From the NCBI GenBank assembly GCA_903882965.1, contig CAIRZD010000010.1:1-46231 (forward strand): a DNA stretch of 46,231 nt, read 5' to 3'. The stretch comes from an uncultured Bacteroidota bacterium (GTDB taxonomy: Bacteria > Bacteroidota > Bacteroidia > Chitinophagales > Chitinophagaceae). Under the pieces are notes generated by a model. It was not told the DNA's origin. It saw nothing but the letters and a program-made list of their open reading frames with translations, and did not search any database. The translations under genes were made by a program, and so were the position numbers. Of the stretch, positions 1-9,811 are shown in pieces. Numbering within the stretch: position 1 is the first letter of the stretch; each line of letters begins with the position of its first letter.

Positions 1-210
1 ACCCGTTCTTTTGCAGTCTCCACCACCTTTGTATAGTTCATAGGATACAAACACAGGCTCTTTCAGATGCTTATTGAAATAGCTCGTGAATACGGGGGTC
101 TGTATCACGGTGTCAATGGATTGACTTTGCACAGAAATTGTCCAAAAGATTCCTAAAACCACAAACATTAGGAGGTTTTTCGTCATTGTATTAATACCGG
201 TATTCTTCAT
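1..210 (-). CDS. Secreted protein, N-terminal part (possible DNA/RNA non-specific endonuclease)
   Basis: The 5' end of a gene that runs off the left edge; 70 codons are visible. It can start at the ATG ending at 210 or the in-frame ATG ending at 186; the second gives a cleaner signal peptide (MTKNLLMFVVLGIFW, cleavage near VQSQS). The mature start holds a FTSYFNKHLKEPVFVSYELYKGGG stretch, in which the part after the signal resembles the opening of Bacteroidota DNA/RNA non-specific endonucleases. The catalytic DRGH-type motif would lie outside the window, so the family call is tentative. It is the last visible gene of the lysis end of the virion operon, 3 nt after the preceding stop. Confidence 0.5.
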   Translation of the reverse strand, partial: MKNTGINTMTKNLLMFVVLGIFWTISVQSQSIDTVIQTPVFTSYFNKHLKEPVFVSYELYKGGGDCKRTG

Positions 211-213
211 ATT

Positions 214-489
214 TCATGCCTTTGGTTTTAAAAGTTCTGCATCCAGCACCGAGGTTATTTCCTGTCTCTTGGTGTCAGTCTGGTCTGCGAAATATATATC
301 CACGAGTGCCTTGATCTGATCGGCTCCAAATTTGAACCGCTTACACTGATGATAGCATATCCGTAGTCTCCTTCTCATCTCTCGCTGGAGAATGATAGGC
401 ATATTGGCATCTATCAGCTTCACCATCTCAGGTGTGAGGCTTGCTCCTATCAGAGATAGGTTTTCTAAGAGTGTCGCTATTCCTATCAT
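214..489 (-). CDS. Hypothetical protein in the lysis region
   Basis: A 91-residue protein of unknown family with no signal peptide or membrane segment. Residues 35-50 are very basic with paired cysteine and histidine (RRRLRICYHQCKR). The start ATG overlaps the stop of the preceding 40-residue membrane protein (ATGA), which argues for translational coupling and for this start. It lies between the endolysin group and a secreted protein. No function can be assigned. Confidence 0.6.
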   Translation of the reverse strand: MIGIATLLENLSLIGASLTPEMVKLIDANMPIILQREMRRRLRICYHQCKRFKFGADQIKALVDIYFADQTDTKRQEITSVLDAELLKPKA

Positions 490-608
490 AAATAATGTAA
501 TGTGTCTTGATTATCATCATCGTCTCTTCGGTCACAATACCAGAATATTGCAATCACAACTATGAAAATAGCTACAAGAGATACTGTGAATATTGGTGTT
601 GACATCAT
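486..608 (-). CDS. Small single-membrane-segment protein with acidic tail
   Basis: A 40-residue ORF: two tandem start Met codons, one hydrophobic segment at about residues 6-24 (FTVSLVAIFIVVIAIFW), then an acidic tail (CDRRDDDDNQD). The start lies one base after the stop of the HNH gene upstream and its stop overlaps the next gene's ATG, so it is packed like a real operon member. Its place beside the endolysin suggests a lysis accessory protein (holin or spanin-like), an inference from position only. Confidence 0.5.
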   Translation of the reverse strand: MMSTPIFTVSLVAIFIVVIAIFWYCDRRDDDDNQDTLHYL

Positions 609-609
609 C

Positions 610-1425
610 TCAATCTCTTTTTGGTGCTTGTCCTTTCACATATCTCCAGCATTCGCCTCGATTGCCGGATGCTATTTTCAATAAATCGGTTTCAAAATTT
701 TGCATATCATAGCTATCTGATTTGCTTTGGTTTTGGAAAGGTGTCAATGCTTGCAAGTTAGCCAATGCGTTTATTATTTTCGGGTCATATATGCCTTTTG
801 ATATTAAAACAGCAATAGGAATTATGTGGTCAATATGAAACGAATTTCTATCTTCCCAAGACATTTCGGGCGTGAAATTACTCTCTATATGGCTTTTAAA
901 CTCAGACAGTGTATAGCCTAGTACTGAATTGGTTTTGCCATCTTTTGTGTATATCCCCAAAGAAATTAATCTCCGAAGCATATTCTTACATCTGCTTCTT
1001 ATGCGCGCGTTTGTTATTCTTTGATTGTCCGATAACTTATTGGCTTTTATGCCAAGCAATATATTTTCATTCCAATTAGGATTTTCCGATATAAAATTCT
1101 TTCTTTTTTCTGACATCAATTTCTTTGTTTCGTCAGATACAATCCTGCCAACACAATATTTATTCCCTAATTTAGATACAGCTATACCATCTTTTCTTTC
1201 TTGAGATAATTTCCATCCACCAGTATATATCCTTGCTTGTGCTTTTAATGATATATTTCTATTCCTATTGCAAAGGTTCATTCCATTTTCCAAAAGCAAA
1301 TTGCGAATAGTATTTTTTGATACGCCAAACTTTTTGGCAATATCTAAACACGAATTTCTTTGCTCCATGTAAAGAAGTCCTGCACATTCTAATTCGTGTT
1401 CACTAAATACTTTTCTTTTTGGCAT
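610..1425 (-). CDS. HNH homing endonuclease with N-terminal helix-turn-helix
   Basis: A 271-residue free-standing endonuclease. The N-terminus (residues 8-50) looks like a resolvase-type helix-turn-helix (DIAKKFGVSKNTIRNLL). The C-terminal third carries the HNH core: FHIDHIIPIA near residue 198, then INALANLQALTPFQNQSKSD, the usual histidine-asparagine arrangement. The middle is basic and resembles NUMOD-type DNA-binding repeats. It sits four bases after the endolysin stop and shares that gene's strand, so it is probably read from the same transcript. Such genes spread by cutting alleles that lack them. Confidence 0.85.
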   Translation of the reverse strand: MPKRKVFSEHELECAGLLYMEQRNSCLDIAKKFGVSKNTIRNLLLENGMNLCNRNRNISLKAQARIYTGGWKLSQERKDGIAVSKLGNKYCVGRIVSDETKKLMSEKRKNFISENPNWNENILLGIKANKLSDNQRITNARIRSRCKNMLRRLISLGIYTKDGKTNSVLGYTLSEFKSHIESNFTPEMSWEDRNSFHIDHIIPIAVLISKGIYDPKIINALANLQALTPFQNQSKSDSYDMQNFETDLLKIASGNRGECWRYVKGQAPKRD

Positions 1426-1429
1426 AATA

Positions 1430-1936
1430 TTATGAGTTTACCCATGCCTGATAGCCGTCTGCCTGACAGATAGTACCCCCGCTTTGCTGTAATACACCTT
1501 TCATACATACCCCGCGCTGAGTTCCTTTATTGCTATCATAGCTCACATGCACCCACCACGCACCCTTATTGTTAGTTTCTATTATCACTTCGTCACAAGG
1601 GATACTAGACGCTTTTATTTTATCGTAAAGTTCCTCCACTGTCAGTCCGGGACTTTCGATGTCTGCCGCCGCCGCCCCACCTTCACAAAGATGCTGACTA
1701 TTCCATTCTCCCCCTACGTGCGTATTAAGGCGATGGCAACGATAACCGCTACTTACTATCAAGGGCATGCCGATAAGCTCTCTAACAGGCTCTAATACGT
1801 TCGTAGCAAGTGCTGTGAGGTTACTTGTAATCTGCTCCGTAGGCTCGAATTGTTCCGTGAATCCATTGGCTGTTGCTGTTGGGCTTGCCAATAATTCAGA
1901 TAGCATAAAATGGGGTGAAAGTTGAATGTCTATCAT
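1430..1936 (-). CDS. Endolysin, peptidase M15-like (zinc carboxypeptidase fold)
   Basis: A 168-residue protein with the M15 zinc-ligand pattern: His82 (NSQH), Asp92 (AADIE) and His130 (WWVHVSY). Family members cut D-Ala-D-Ala type bonds or cross-links in peptidoglycan. There is no signal peptide, so export would need a holin, and two holin-like membrane genes lie directly upstream (1939 and 2343). The motif SSGYRCHRLN at residues 62-71 is also typical of this family in phages. It is the most probable cell-lysis enzyme in this window. Confidence 0.88.
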   Translation of the reverse strand: MIDIQLSPHFMLSELLASPTATANGFTEQFEPTEQITSNLTALATNVLEPVRELIGMPLIVSSGYRCHRLNTHVGGEWNSQHLCEGGAAAADIESPGLTVEELYDKIKASSIPCDEVIIETNNKGAWWVHVSYDSNKGTQRGVCMKGVLQQSGGTICQADGYQAWVNS

Positions 1937-1938
1937 GC

Positions 1939-2346
1939 TTAGGGTTTTTTAAATCCGGGTAAAATATTGCTTAGACGTGATGCCATAAAGTTCAAAAACC
2001 ATTCCGTCAGGAGATAGTTAAAGAACCCCACAGAGAAAGAAAAAAGTATCAAGACTGTGCTATTGGTAAAAGAAGGAGCGAATACACGCATGATTACAAG
2101 CACCACTATGAATGACCCCACAAATCTCGACCTGCGATTTGAATAAACAAACTGCATCGCTGAGGGGTCAGGAGTGGTAGTAGATGGGTCTTTATTCTCG
2201 CCGGTCATTAGTACCTTACCAAGAGCAGAAAGAAGTCCTCCACCAAAGGCAAATATCAGCCCAGCGGCTATGTTAGCCATATCGTAAGTGCCGAGCATGT
2301 TGTGTATGAACTCGCCGCCATTCCAAACTATCTGTAGTAGTGTCAT
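1939..2346 (-). CDS. Multi-membrane-segment protein, putative holin
   Basis: A 135-residue protein with three hydrophobic segments at about residues 22-46, 75-90 and 95-118. Its ATG overlaps the stop of the upstream single-membrane gene (2343-2346) and its stop lies two bases before the endolysin start, giving a tight lysis cassette. The sequence does not match a holin family I can name; the call rests on topology and position. Confidence 0.55.
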   Translation of the reverse strand: MTLLQIVWNGGEFIHNMLGTYDMANIAAGLIFAFGGGLLSALGKVLMTGENKDPSTTTPDPSAMQFVYSNRRSRFVGSFIVVLVIMRVFAPSFTNSTVLILFSFSVGFFNYLLTEWFLNFMASRLSNILPGFKKP

Positions 2347-2654
2347 TCCTTTTTATTTTCGGTTAAAAGTTCATTTTTCGGTATATCTGCCGGCATAGTA
2401 TCGCATAAATAGGTTTGCTGTTTACCTTTGTTCTCTAGCATCTTTACTCGCTGATCTATTAGAGATACACGCTCATGCGACGCATTGCTTTCATTGACCA
2501 ATAGGGTGACTGTATTATCAAATTTCCCCTCTATCGTAAGCAGGAGATGCAAAATGAAATACAGTAAGAAGCAAATTATACTCCCCGCTCCGCCTAGTAG
2601 CCATTTATGGACAGGTGACAAAACAAATGTGATGCTCTCAGTTTTTGGGTTCAT
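2343..2654 (-). CDS. Small membrane protein with coiled coil, lysis cassette
   Basis: A 103-residue protein with one strong membrane segment at about residues 18-42 (WLLGGAGSIICFLLYFILHLLL), followed by a heptad-like stretch to about residue 75 and a polar tail. This topology fits an i-spanin or a signal-anchor holin partner. It overlaps the next gene by four bases. The function is inferred from the neighbourhood. Confidence 0.55.
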   Translation of the reverse strand: MNPKTESITFVLSPVHKWLLGGAGSIICFLLYFILHLLLTIEGKFDNTVTLLVNESNASHERVSLIDQRVKMLENKGKQQTYLCDTMPADIPKNELLTENKKE

Positions 2655-2655
2655 T

Positions 2656-2733
2656 TTACTTTACTGTTGTGATTTTATTAGTTGAATAGCCGACTGCCTT
2701 GTCAATGGAAATGCTTGATATTTCGTGGTTCAT
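2656..2733 (-). CDS. Very short ORF (25 aa)
   Basis: This ATG-started 25-codon ORF fills the gap between the secreted protein at 2735 and the membrane protein at 2654. Its stop ends two bases before the next ATG. It has no recognisable feature; close packing is the only support. Confidence 0.22.
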   Translation of the reverse strand: MNHEISSISIDKAVGYSTNKITTVK

Positions 2734-2734
2734 T

Positions 2735-3057
2735 CTATTTTACATTGTTATTGATGATGTAATTCTGTGCGATCGTTTTTGTAATCGGTAAATTATTCTG
2801 CGCGGCAAAGGATAAAAATCTCCACAATGGGCTTGCATTGGCACTATCAGCTTGTGCGCCATTCCATGTTCCTACATATTGCACGTTATTGCCGTTGGCA
2901 TCTGTGCCTCCCCATACCTCTGTACGACATATAGATATTCTTGTGATAGATGTCGAAGGCACTGTCATAGTGCTAGTATATGAAGGCACTGTCAAGGGAG
3001 ACTGACCCTCACTGACTTTCGTCATTGCGATCAATAAAATTGCTAAAATTGCTTTTT

Positions 3058-3061
<4 letters not shown>
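2735..3061 (-). CDS. Secreted small protein downstream of the tail fibre
   Basis: A 108-residue protein with a clear signal peptide (MKKAILAILLIAMTKVSEG, cleavage before QS). The mature part is Ser/Thr-rich and then holds VWGGTDANGN and a TWNGAQADSAN stretch, which looks like a small beta domain. No family was recognised. It follows the collagen-like fibre gene and a tiny membrane ORF, whose stop overlaps this ATG. Confidence 0.6.
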
Positions 3062-5267
<2,206 letters not shown>

Positions 5268-5272
5268 TCAAG

Positions 5273-5878
5273 TTATGGAGCTTCAATTATGTAGTCAATG
5301 TAAATGATCAGATAACTATCTCCCGATGTAGGATTTGCACTGAATGAACGAAACACAATGGGTTTGCCGACAGGTGTAATATATTGATTTGAATTAACAG
5401 ATATGACCCCCCACGAATTTGTAGTTTGGGTAAGTGCGTTTTTGCTGTAATTATCTTCTACTTGACTTTCTATTATTTGCGATGTATCCCCTTGTATAAG
5501 TCCGGCATTGCCGGAAAATATATATTGCACCGAATTATAAACGAACTTGTATCTTATAGATATGATGTTGATTGTTGAATTCAAACTCGGAGCAATTATC
5601 AGCGTATCTGGGTGCGAGTGGCTTGCCAATATCTGCGCCGATGAAATACTATCGCGCGCATGAAGCACACACTGACATGGCCCCCTGCCTAGTTTGCCCG
5701 TTGTGTCTATTGATGCGATAGTAGTAGCTTGATTTGTAGTATTTACAGAGATAGTATCGTGGAAAAACTGATTACCATAGACAGTATCCGCACATTCCGA
5801 AGGAATAGCCATTTGGTCACCACTAGCAAAGCTAAAAAGTGGCAAAATCAGTAATAGACAAAATACTGCTTTTTTCAT
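5273..5878 (-). CDS. Secreted protein next to the tail fibre
   Basis: About 201 residues from the ATG ending at 5878; a longer in-frame ORF extends to 5956, but only the later start gives a proper signal peptide (MKKAVFCLLLILPLFSFASG) and avoids overlap with the preceding gene. The mature protein is rich in Ser, Thr and Ile and looks beta-rich. No family was recognised. It lies five bases upstream of the collagen-like fibre, so it may be a fibre partner or a fibre base. Confidence 0.65.
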   Translation of the reverse strand: MKKAVFCLLLILPLFSFASGDQMAIPSECADTVYGNQFFHDTISVNTTNQATTIASIDTTGKLGRGPCQCVLHARDSISSAQILASHSHPDTLIIAPSLNSTINIISIRYKFVYNSVQYIFSGNAGLIQGDTSQIIESQVEDNYSKNALTQTTNSWGVISVNSNQYITPVGKPIVFRSFSANPTSGDSYLIIYIDYIIEAP

Positions 5879-5888
5879 TGTTGGGGAT

Positions 5889-6407
5889 TTATGTGGTAGT
5901 CGCAGGGAGTGACCATGTGACAAAAAGTGTTTCTTTATATGCCAATATTTCACCACCTAGTAACGTAATCACGCCAGTAGTCATGTTTGCATTGTACTTG
6001 CTTGGCAATAGCGGATTGATGCCCTTTTGAACACCAATGATAGTGCCGCCTGGATTTGAAGCAATGGCAGCAATAGTAAGGACAATCTCACCACTTGGAT
6101 TAGATGCTGTGTATGTAGCTTGGGGTTGAGTTTGTTGATATGTACTCACTGGCTGCGGTTGTGATGGTATGGCAGAGTTTACCCCTGTGGAATATACTAT
6201 GTCATTATTGTTAATTAATGCGGTAGTCGTTTCATCATTCAATAGTGCCGAATCAAATATAACGCTTTGATTTGAATATGGCAAACTGTTAGGGGTAACA
6301 GCATTGTCATTCATAAATTTGACATACAAATCCATCGTGCCATAAGTGTTCATCACTACGTCCGTCCATGTCTGCCCCCACTGGCATTTATATTGCTCAA
6401 TTGCCAT
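5889..6407 (-). CDS. LysM-like baseplate or tail protein
   Basis: A 172-residue protein. Residues 9-45 (GQTWTDVVMNTYGTMDLYVKFMNDNAV) resemble the LysM-like fold of small phage hub proteins such as P2 gpX. The middle is a Gln/Pro/Thr-rich linker, and the C-terminus (about 105-170) looks like a small beta domain. The start overlaps the upstream gp25-like gene by 11 bases. Order next to gp25-, spike- and hub-like genes supports a baseplate role. Confidence 0.6.
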   Translation of the reverse strand: MAIEQYKCQWGQTWTDVVMNTYGTMDLYVKFMNDNAVTPNSLPYSNQSVIFDSALLNDETTTALINNNDIVYSTGVNSAIPSQPQPVSTYQQTQPQATYTASNPSGEIVLTIAAIASNPGGTIIGVQKGINPLLPSKYNANMTTGVITLLGGEILAYKETLFVTWSLPATTT

Positions 6408-6726
6408 TTGTAGCCGCGTTTTTTATGTTTATGATTAGTTGATCGAGTAGTGACATAATAGCGGTAAATGAAACATTGTACCCGTCTGCCATTAGTGATA
6501 GTATCGCAATCTTAGTGAGAAACTGTATGTCAGTCGGACCATTCAAATATACGCCCAAATTTGCACCGCCAGTAGGATTGTTTTTCCACCAGTTCGGGCC
6601 AGCTATGATATTATCTTCGATAAGCTGATTGTCGGAAGGAACTAAAGATAAATCTCCTAAATTCGTAAAGAACAAGTCTCCTGAACCATCTAATGCAAAG
6701 TCAAATCTTCGGGTATCTATTGCCAT
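6397..6726 (-). CDS. Baseplate wedge protein, gp25/gpW-like
   Basis: A 109-residue protein with the layout of the gp25-like family: a DFAL...G start, NQLIEDNIIAGPNWWKNNPTGGANLG in the middle and an amphipathic C-terminal helix. Members form part of the inner baseplate wedge of contractile tails. A TATATTTG -7 box (minus strand, 6731-6738) lies only four bases before the ATG. Confidence 0.68.
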   Translation of the reverse strand: MAIDTRRFDFALDGSGDLFFTNLGDLSLVPSDNQLIEDNIIAGPNWWKNNPTGGANLGVYLNGPTDIQFLTKIAILSLMADGYNVSFTAIMSLLDQLIINIKNAATNGN

Positions 6727-6730
6727 TTTG

Positions 6731-6738
6731 CAAATATA
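6731..6738 (-). promoter_or_regulatory. Possible -7 box, TATATTTG, before the gp25-like gene
   Basis: The octamer matches TAnnTTTG and ends four bases before the start codon, so any transcript would be nearly leaderless. No TTTG element was seen at the expected distance, so support is weak. Confidence 0.3.
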
Positions 6739-6743
6739 ATTAT

Positions 6744-7358
6744 TTAAGTTGACCCATGAGTGATATACGCATCTTCAATGTCCGATCTTAGGGTCTTAAC
6801 TAATTTCTCGCCGAACCAATCTGATGCCTCTCCCTTCAAAGATGCACCGCCGTCTTGTGGCTGTGGTGTCCAGTTGGCAAAAGCGGTTTTCAAATTATTA
6901 ATATCGGTTTCTATTTTATTCAATCTCGCAAGTACACCAGCGTCTGTATTATTTGGGTCAAGTAGCTTTAGTAATCCACCATATGAAGTTTGAGTATATG
7001 CTGAATCTTCGCCATTTTTATTCCATATACAAAGCCACGCATTTTGATTTTGCAGATAGATTGCGTCAAGGTCGGAAAATAGTAAAATAAAATAATTATT
7101 GCTATTTCGGTTTTTGGTTATTACCACCTGTGAGCCATCGCTTGGGACTTTTAAAAAACCATTACAGAAAGTAGCCTGTAATGCCACATTAGGATAGCTG
7201 ACATCCTGCGAGCCTGTCACGCTACAAGTCGGGCAACCAATATCGGTATTATCTAGGTTCACACTTCCTTCATCCACAATACCCCAAATATACTCTATGT
7301 GGTCCGATCCGTATGTTCCAGCTAATTTCCGTATGCTATCTGCTATGCTTCTTTCCAT
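6744..7358 (-). CDS. Baseplate spike or hub protein, gpV-like (tentative)
   Basis: A 204-residue protein. Residues 1-100 could form the OB-fold of gpV/gp5-type spikes (VALQATFCNGFLKVPSDGSQVVITKNR, then FILLFSDLDAIYL). Residues 140-165 form a short coiled coil, and the last 50 residues are charged. Its start touches the stop of the gpD-like hub gene, the usual partner of gpV in contractile tails. The family assignment is inferred from order and fold pattern. Confidence 0.55.
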   Translation of the reverse strand: MERSIADSIRKLAGTYGSDHIEYIWGIVDEGSVNLDNTDIGCPTCSVTGSQDVSYPNVALQATFCNGFLKVPSDGSQVVITKNRNSNNYFILLFSDLDAIYLQNQNAWLCIWNKNGEDSAYTQTSYGGLLKLLDPNNTDAGVLARLNKIETDINNLKTAFANWTPQPQDGGASLKGEASDWFGEKLVKTLRSDIEDAYITHGST

Positions 7359-8803
7359 TATTCCTCTGAGTTATCGCCAAGTGGCGTTTGATTGGATTGA
7401 CCGACCACGCCGGGAGGTAAAGCTACTTGTGGCGGTTGAGAAAGCACAGGATTCACCAACGGCGGCACGATCACAGTGCCATTATTTGTAATCAGCGAAT
7501 AAGCGAGTTCTATCACTTGCCTGCCGCCGCCTACGCCACCGCTTTTAGGGGTAACGCCTTTGACTACATAAAATCCACTCCTATCAGGCAATACCAAATC
7601 CTCCAATTTGATATAGTCCCCGACATTTATATCTGGCACGGCAAAAGTAGTAAACTTGCCTTTGAAACCTGTGTAGTAGAATTTAGCTAGTTCAGCGACT
7701 CCCGCCTGTGCGAGTGTGAAAGCATCTGTGATAGTGATAAGCCCGCTATCTTGCAATCCGAAATGAAAAAATAAAGTACGCCTTTCGCCTTCTTCATTCG
7801 CGGGCAGTTCAACATTTTTCTGCTTAACCATGTACTGCCATTGGTTCGTGCCAGTCTTTAGGTTTATGCCATACCATACCAACACCGTAAGCCGTTGCTG
7901 TGTGCTTTTTTTCTGCCCTTGCTTATTGGTTTTGCCAGTGAAAACGGTATTGATACTTTCACAGACTGCCGACAATTTCACATCATCCACTCTTTGATAA
8001 ACTAGCTCATCACTGATGATGTTATTCTGAAATTGGAATAGCGGAACTTGTGTAGGTAGTGGGTTGGGCGGTATATAAACGACACTGCCTATTCTCAATT
8101 CACATCCTGCGGGTTGCGCTACTCCATTGATTGGCGCGGCTGTCCCGAAATATGCCTCTAAGTGATAGTCTTTGCGAAGCCTTTGTAAAACTTGCGCCAC
8201 TGATTCATTCAGTATAACAAAGTCCCCTATTGTTGTTTCTGTGAGCGCATTTACGGTTATAGGATTGCCGTTTGAGGTTGCGCCCGATAGTAGCGAGTTC
8301 ATTAATTCCTCTACCGTCTTTGTCCGAGGCCACACTTGTGGTGTACATGGTATTTGCTTTAGCAGCCACATATTATCCTCTAATTCCAGTTCAATAGGCA
8401 TCTTTGAGCCTACCTGAGTAATGAAACCACTGAATACCTGTGTTTGGTCTAAAGTCTCATTGCCTGCCGTGTCATACATATAGTAGCCTGTATTGATGGT
8501 CACACTATCACCGCGCATGAATAGATTTGCGATAAGCTGTGAGGCATTTTGTGAGCCGTAGAGATTCTTCTTAGCACCTGTTGTATTGCCGTCAATGACA
8601 TAGACATTTTTGGGAATAGTTAGCTTACCTTTGTTCGTCAGATTTATCCATGTCTCATCACACTCCCAACTATGGCAAAAGTCAAACTCAATTCGCAGCA
8701 ATGCTCCATTAGCAGTACGGACAGCCGAATCGGTTAACTGTTGTATCACAATTTTTGTGTAAACGCGCGGCATGTAGTAAGCCATAGCCACAAATTTAAT
8801 CAA
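7358..8803 (-). CDS. Tail hub protein, gpD/gp27-like
   Basis: About 481 residues; MAYYMPRV at residue 7 is an equally good start. The sequence has the pattern of late-control gpD-type hubs: N-terminal beta domains with FSGFITQVGSKMPIELELEDNMWLLKQ, then a tower-like region, and a C-terminal segment with AVPDINVGDYIKLED and GFYVVKGV. It should form the trimeric hub between tail tube and spike. It is flanked by spike-like and tail-tube-initiator-like genes. Confidence 0.75.
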   Translation of the reverse strand: MIKFVAMAYYMPRVYTKIVIQQLTDSAVRTANGALLRIEFDFCHSWECDETWINLTNKGKLTIPKNVYVIDGNTTGAKKNLYGSQNASQLIANLFMRGDSVTINTGYYMYDTAGNETLDQTQVFSGFITQVGSKMPIELELEDNMWLLKQIPCTPQVWPRTKTVEELMNSLLSGATSNGNPITVNALTETTIGDFVILNESVAQVLQRLRKDYHLEAYFGTAAPINGVAQPAGCELRIGSVVYIPPNPLPTQVPLFQFQNNIISDELVYQRVDDVKLSAVCESINTVFTGKTNKQGQKKSTQQRLTVLVWYGINLKTGTNQWQYMVKQKNVELPANEEGERRTLFFHFGLQDSGLITITDAFTLAQAGVAELAKFYYTGFKGKFTTFAVPDINVGDYIKLEDLVLPDRSGFYVVKGVTPKSGGVGGGRQVIELAYSLITNNGTVIVPPLVNPVLSQPPQVALPPGVVGQSNQTPLGDNSEE

Positions 8804-8837
8804 TATTTATTTGGTGTGGTGTCTGGACAAAATAAAC

Positions 8838-9506
8838 CTACTGAATCGGTGCGTACACCTTCAACGCCACCGCTATATCCGCCTTGCAATTTATTGTGAA
8901 AAACTGCTGCGAATATGAGCCCTCCATTTGCGGAAGGTCGTATCCCTTGACTATCACATTGAAGATATTGAGATTATTCAGCCATCGACACGAAATACCT
9001 TTAGAAACAGGCGCGTCCAGCCATTCCTGTAGCAAGGCAGTGTTTGTGTATGGATGTACTCCATTTTTGCTTGTAATCACGCCCTTGATAGTAATGAGTG
9101 CATTTTTCGAGCCTATGTACTCAGTCACTTCCGTCCCGCCCTGTATTTCTGTTTCTTTCAGCACCGCAACCTTAGTCATGGTTATGATACAGGTCTGAAA
9201 TTTCATGTATGGCTTGCCTGGTGTTCCTACGGTGACCTTGTCGCCGGTCACAGTATCGGTGTAAGCGCACCCTTCAATAGTCAAATCCGAATATACGGGA
9301 ATGCCACTACCAAGCTGTGCGGACGTAGATATTTTAGCATCAGGTGTATAGCTTAGTACCTGATCTGTGAACTGGCTCGGCTTATCGGTTGCGATGGTGA
9401 CATTTTGCAGTCCTGCCAAAAAAATCAGGGACTTTAATTCAGCGACGGCTTGCATTATGGCATCCTGCGCGACCTTGATGGGTATTTGATTGGGGAAGTT
9501 TGCCAT
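8838..9506 (-). CDS. Tail protein, DUF6046-like
   Basis: A 222-residue beta-rich protein resembling the DUF6046 proteins found in tail modules of Bacteroidota phages (LTIEGCAYTDTVTGDKV, FQTCIITMTKVAVLKETEIQGG, VKEYIG-type segments). Its position between tape measure and hub is where a distal tube or LysM-type adaptor is expected. The molecular role is not established. Confidence 0.6.
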   Translation of the reverse strand: MANFPNQIPIKVAQDAIMQAVAELKSLIFLAGLQNVTIATDKPSQFTDQVLSYTPDAKISTSAQLGSGIPVYSDLTIEGCAYTDTVTGDKVTVGTPGKPYMKFQTCIITMTKVAVLKETEIQGGTEVTEYIGSKNALITIKGVITSKNGVHPYTNTALLQEWLDAPVSKGISCRWLNNLNIFNVIVKGYDLPQMEGSYSQQFFTINCKADIAVALKVYAPIQ

Positions 9507-9799
9507 TATGGGGTAATTATTATTCTTCCGTACTTATCAATACGCCAACAAGCCACAACTTCATCGTTCACATAGAATTCCGTCTTAAGATTGTGAGTTA
9601 TAGATTTTAGATGCACCCCACCTTTTAGTATTTCCGTAACGATGCCTGTATTTAGCTTCTCAGCATCGCTCACTACTTTTAATATCTTATCAGTTACGTG
9701 CTGTATTATAGCATCAATTTCACTGTCTTTTAGCGAATCTGAAATATTCAATGTGCCTATAAGATTGTCGACATTAATAATTATTGGTTTTTCTTTCAT
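9506..9799 (-). CDS. Hypothetical tail-region protein
   Basis: A 97-residue protein with no recognised family. It reads as two helices (residues 15-50) followed by a short beta domain ending WRIDKYGRIIITP. It lies between the tape measure and the DUF6046-like gene and overlaps the latter by one base, so it probably belongs to tail assembly. Confidence 0.6.
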   Translation of the reverse strand: MKEKPIIINVDNLIGTLNISDSLKDSEIDAIIQHVTDKILKVVSDAEKLNTGIVTEILKGGVHLKSITHNLKTEFYVNDEVVACWRIDKYGRIIITP

Positions 9800-9811
9800 A
9801 TTGTTTGTTTT

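Noticed and set aside
1547-1795. An 82-codon plus-strand ORF opposite the endolysin gene
   Set aside because: It is a shadow frame with no recognisable protein pattern, opposite a well-supported enzyme.
5879-5956. N-terminal extension of the secreted protein at 5273
   Set aside because: It overlaps the upstream gene and would bury the signal peptide.
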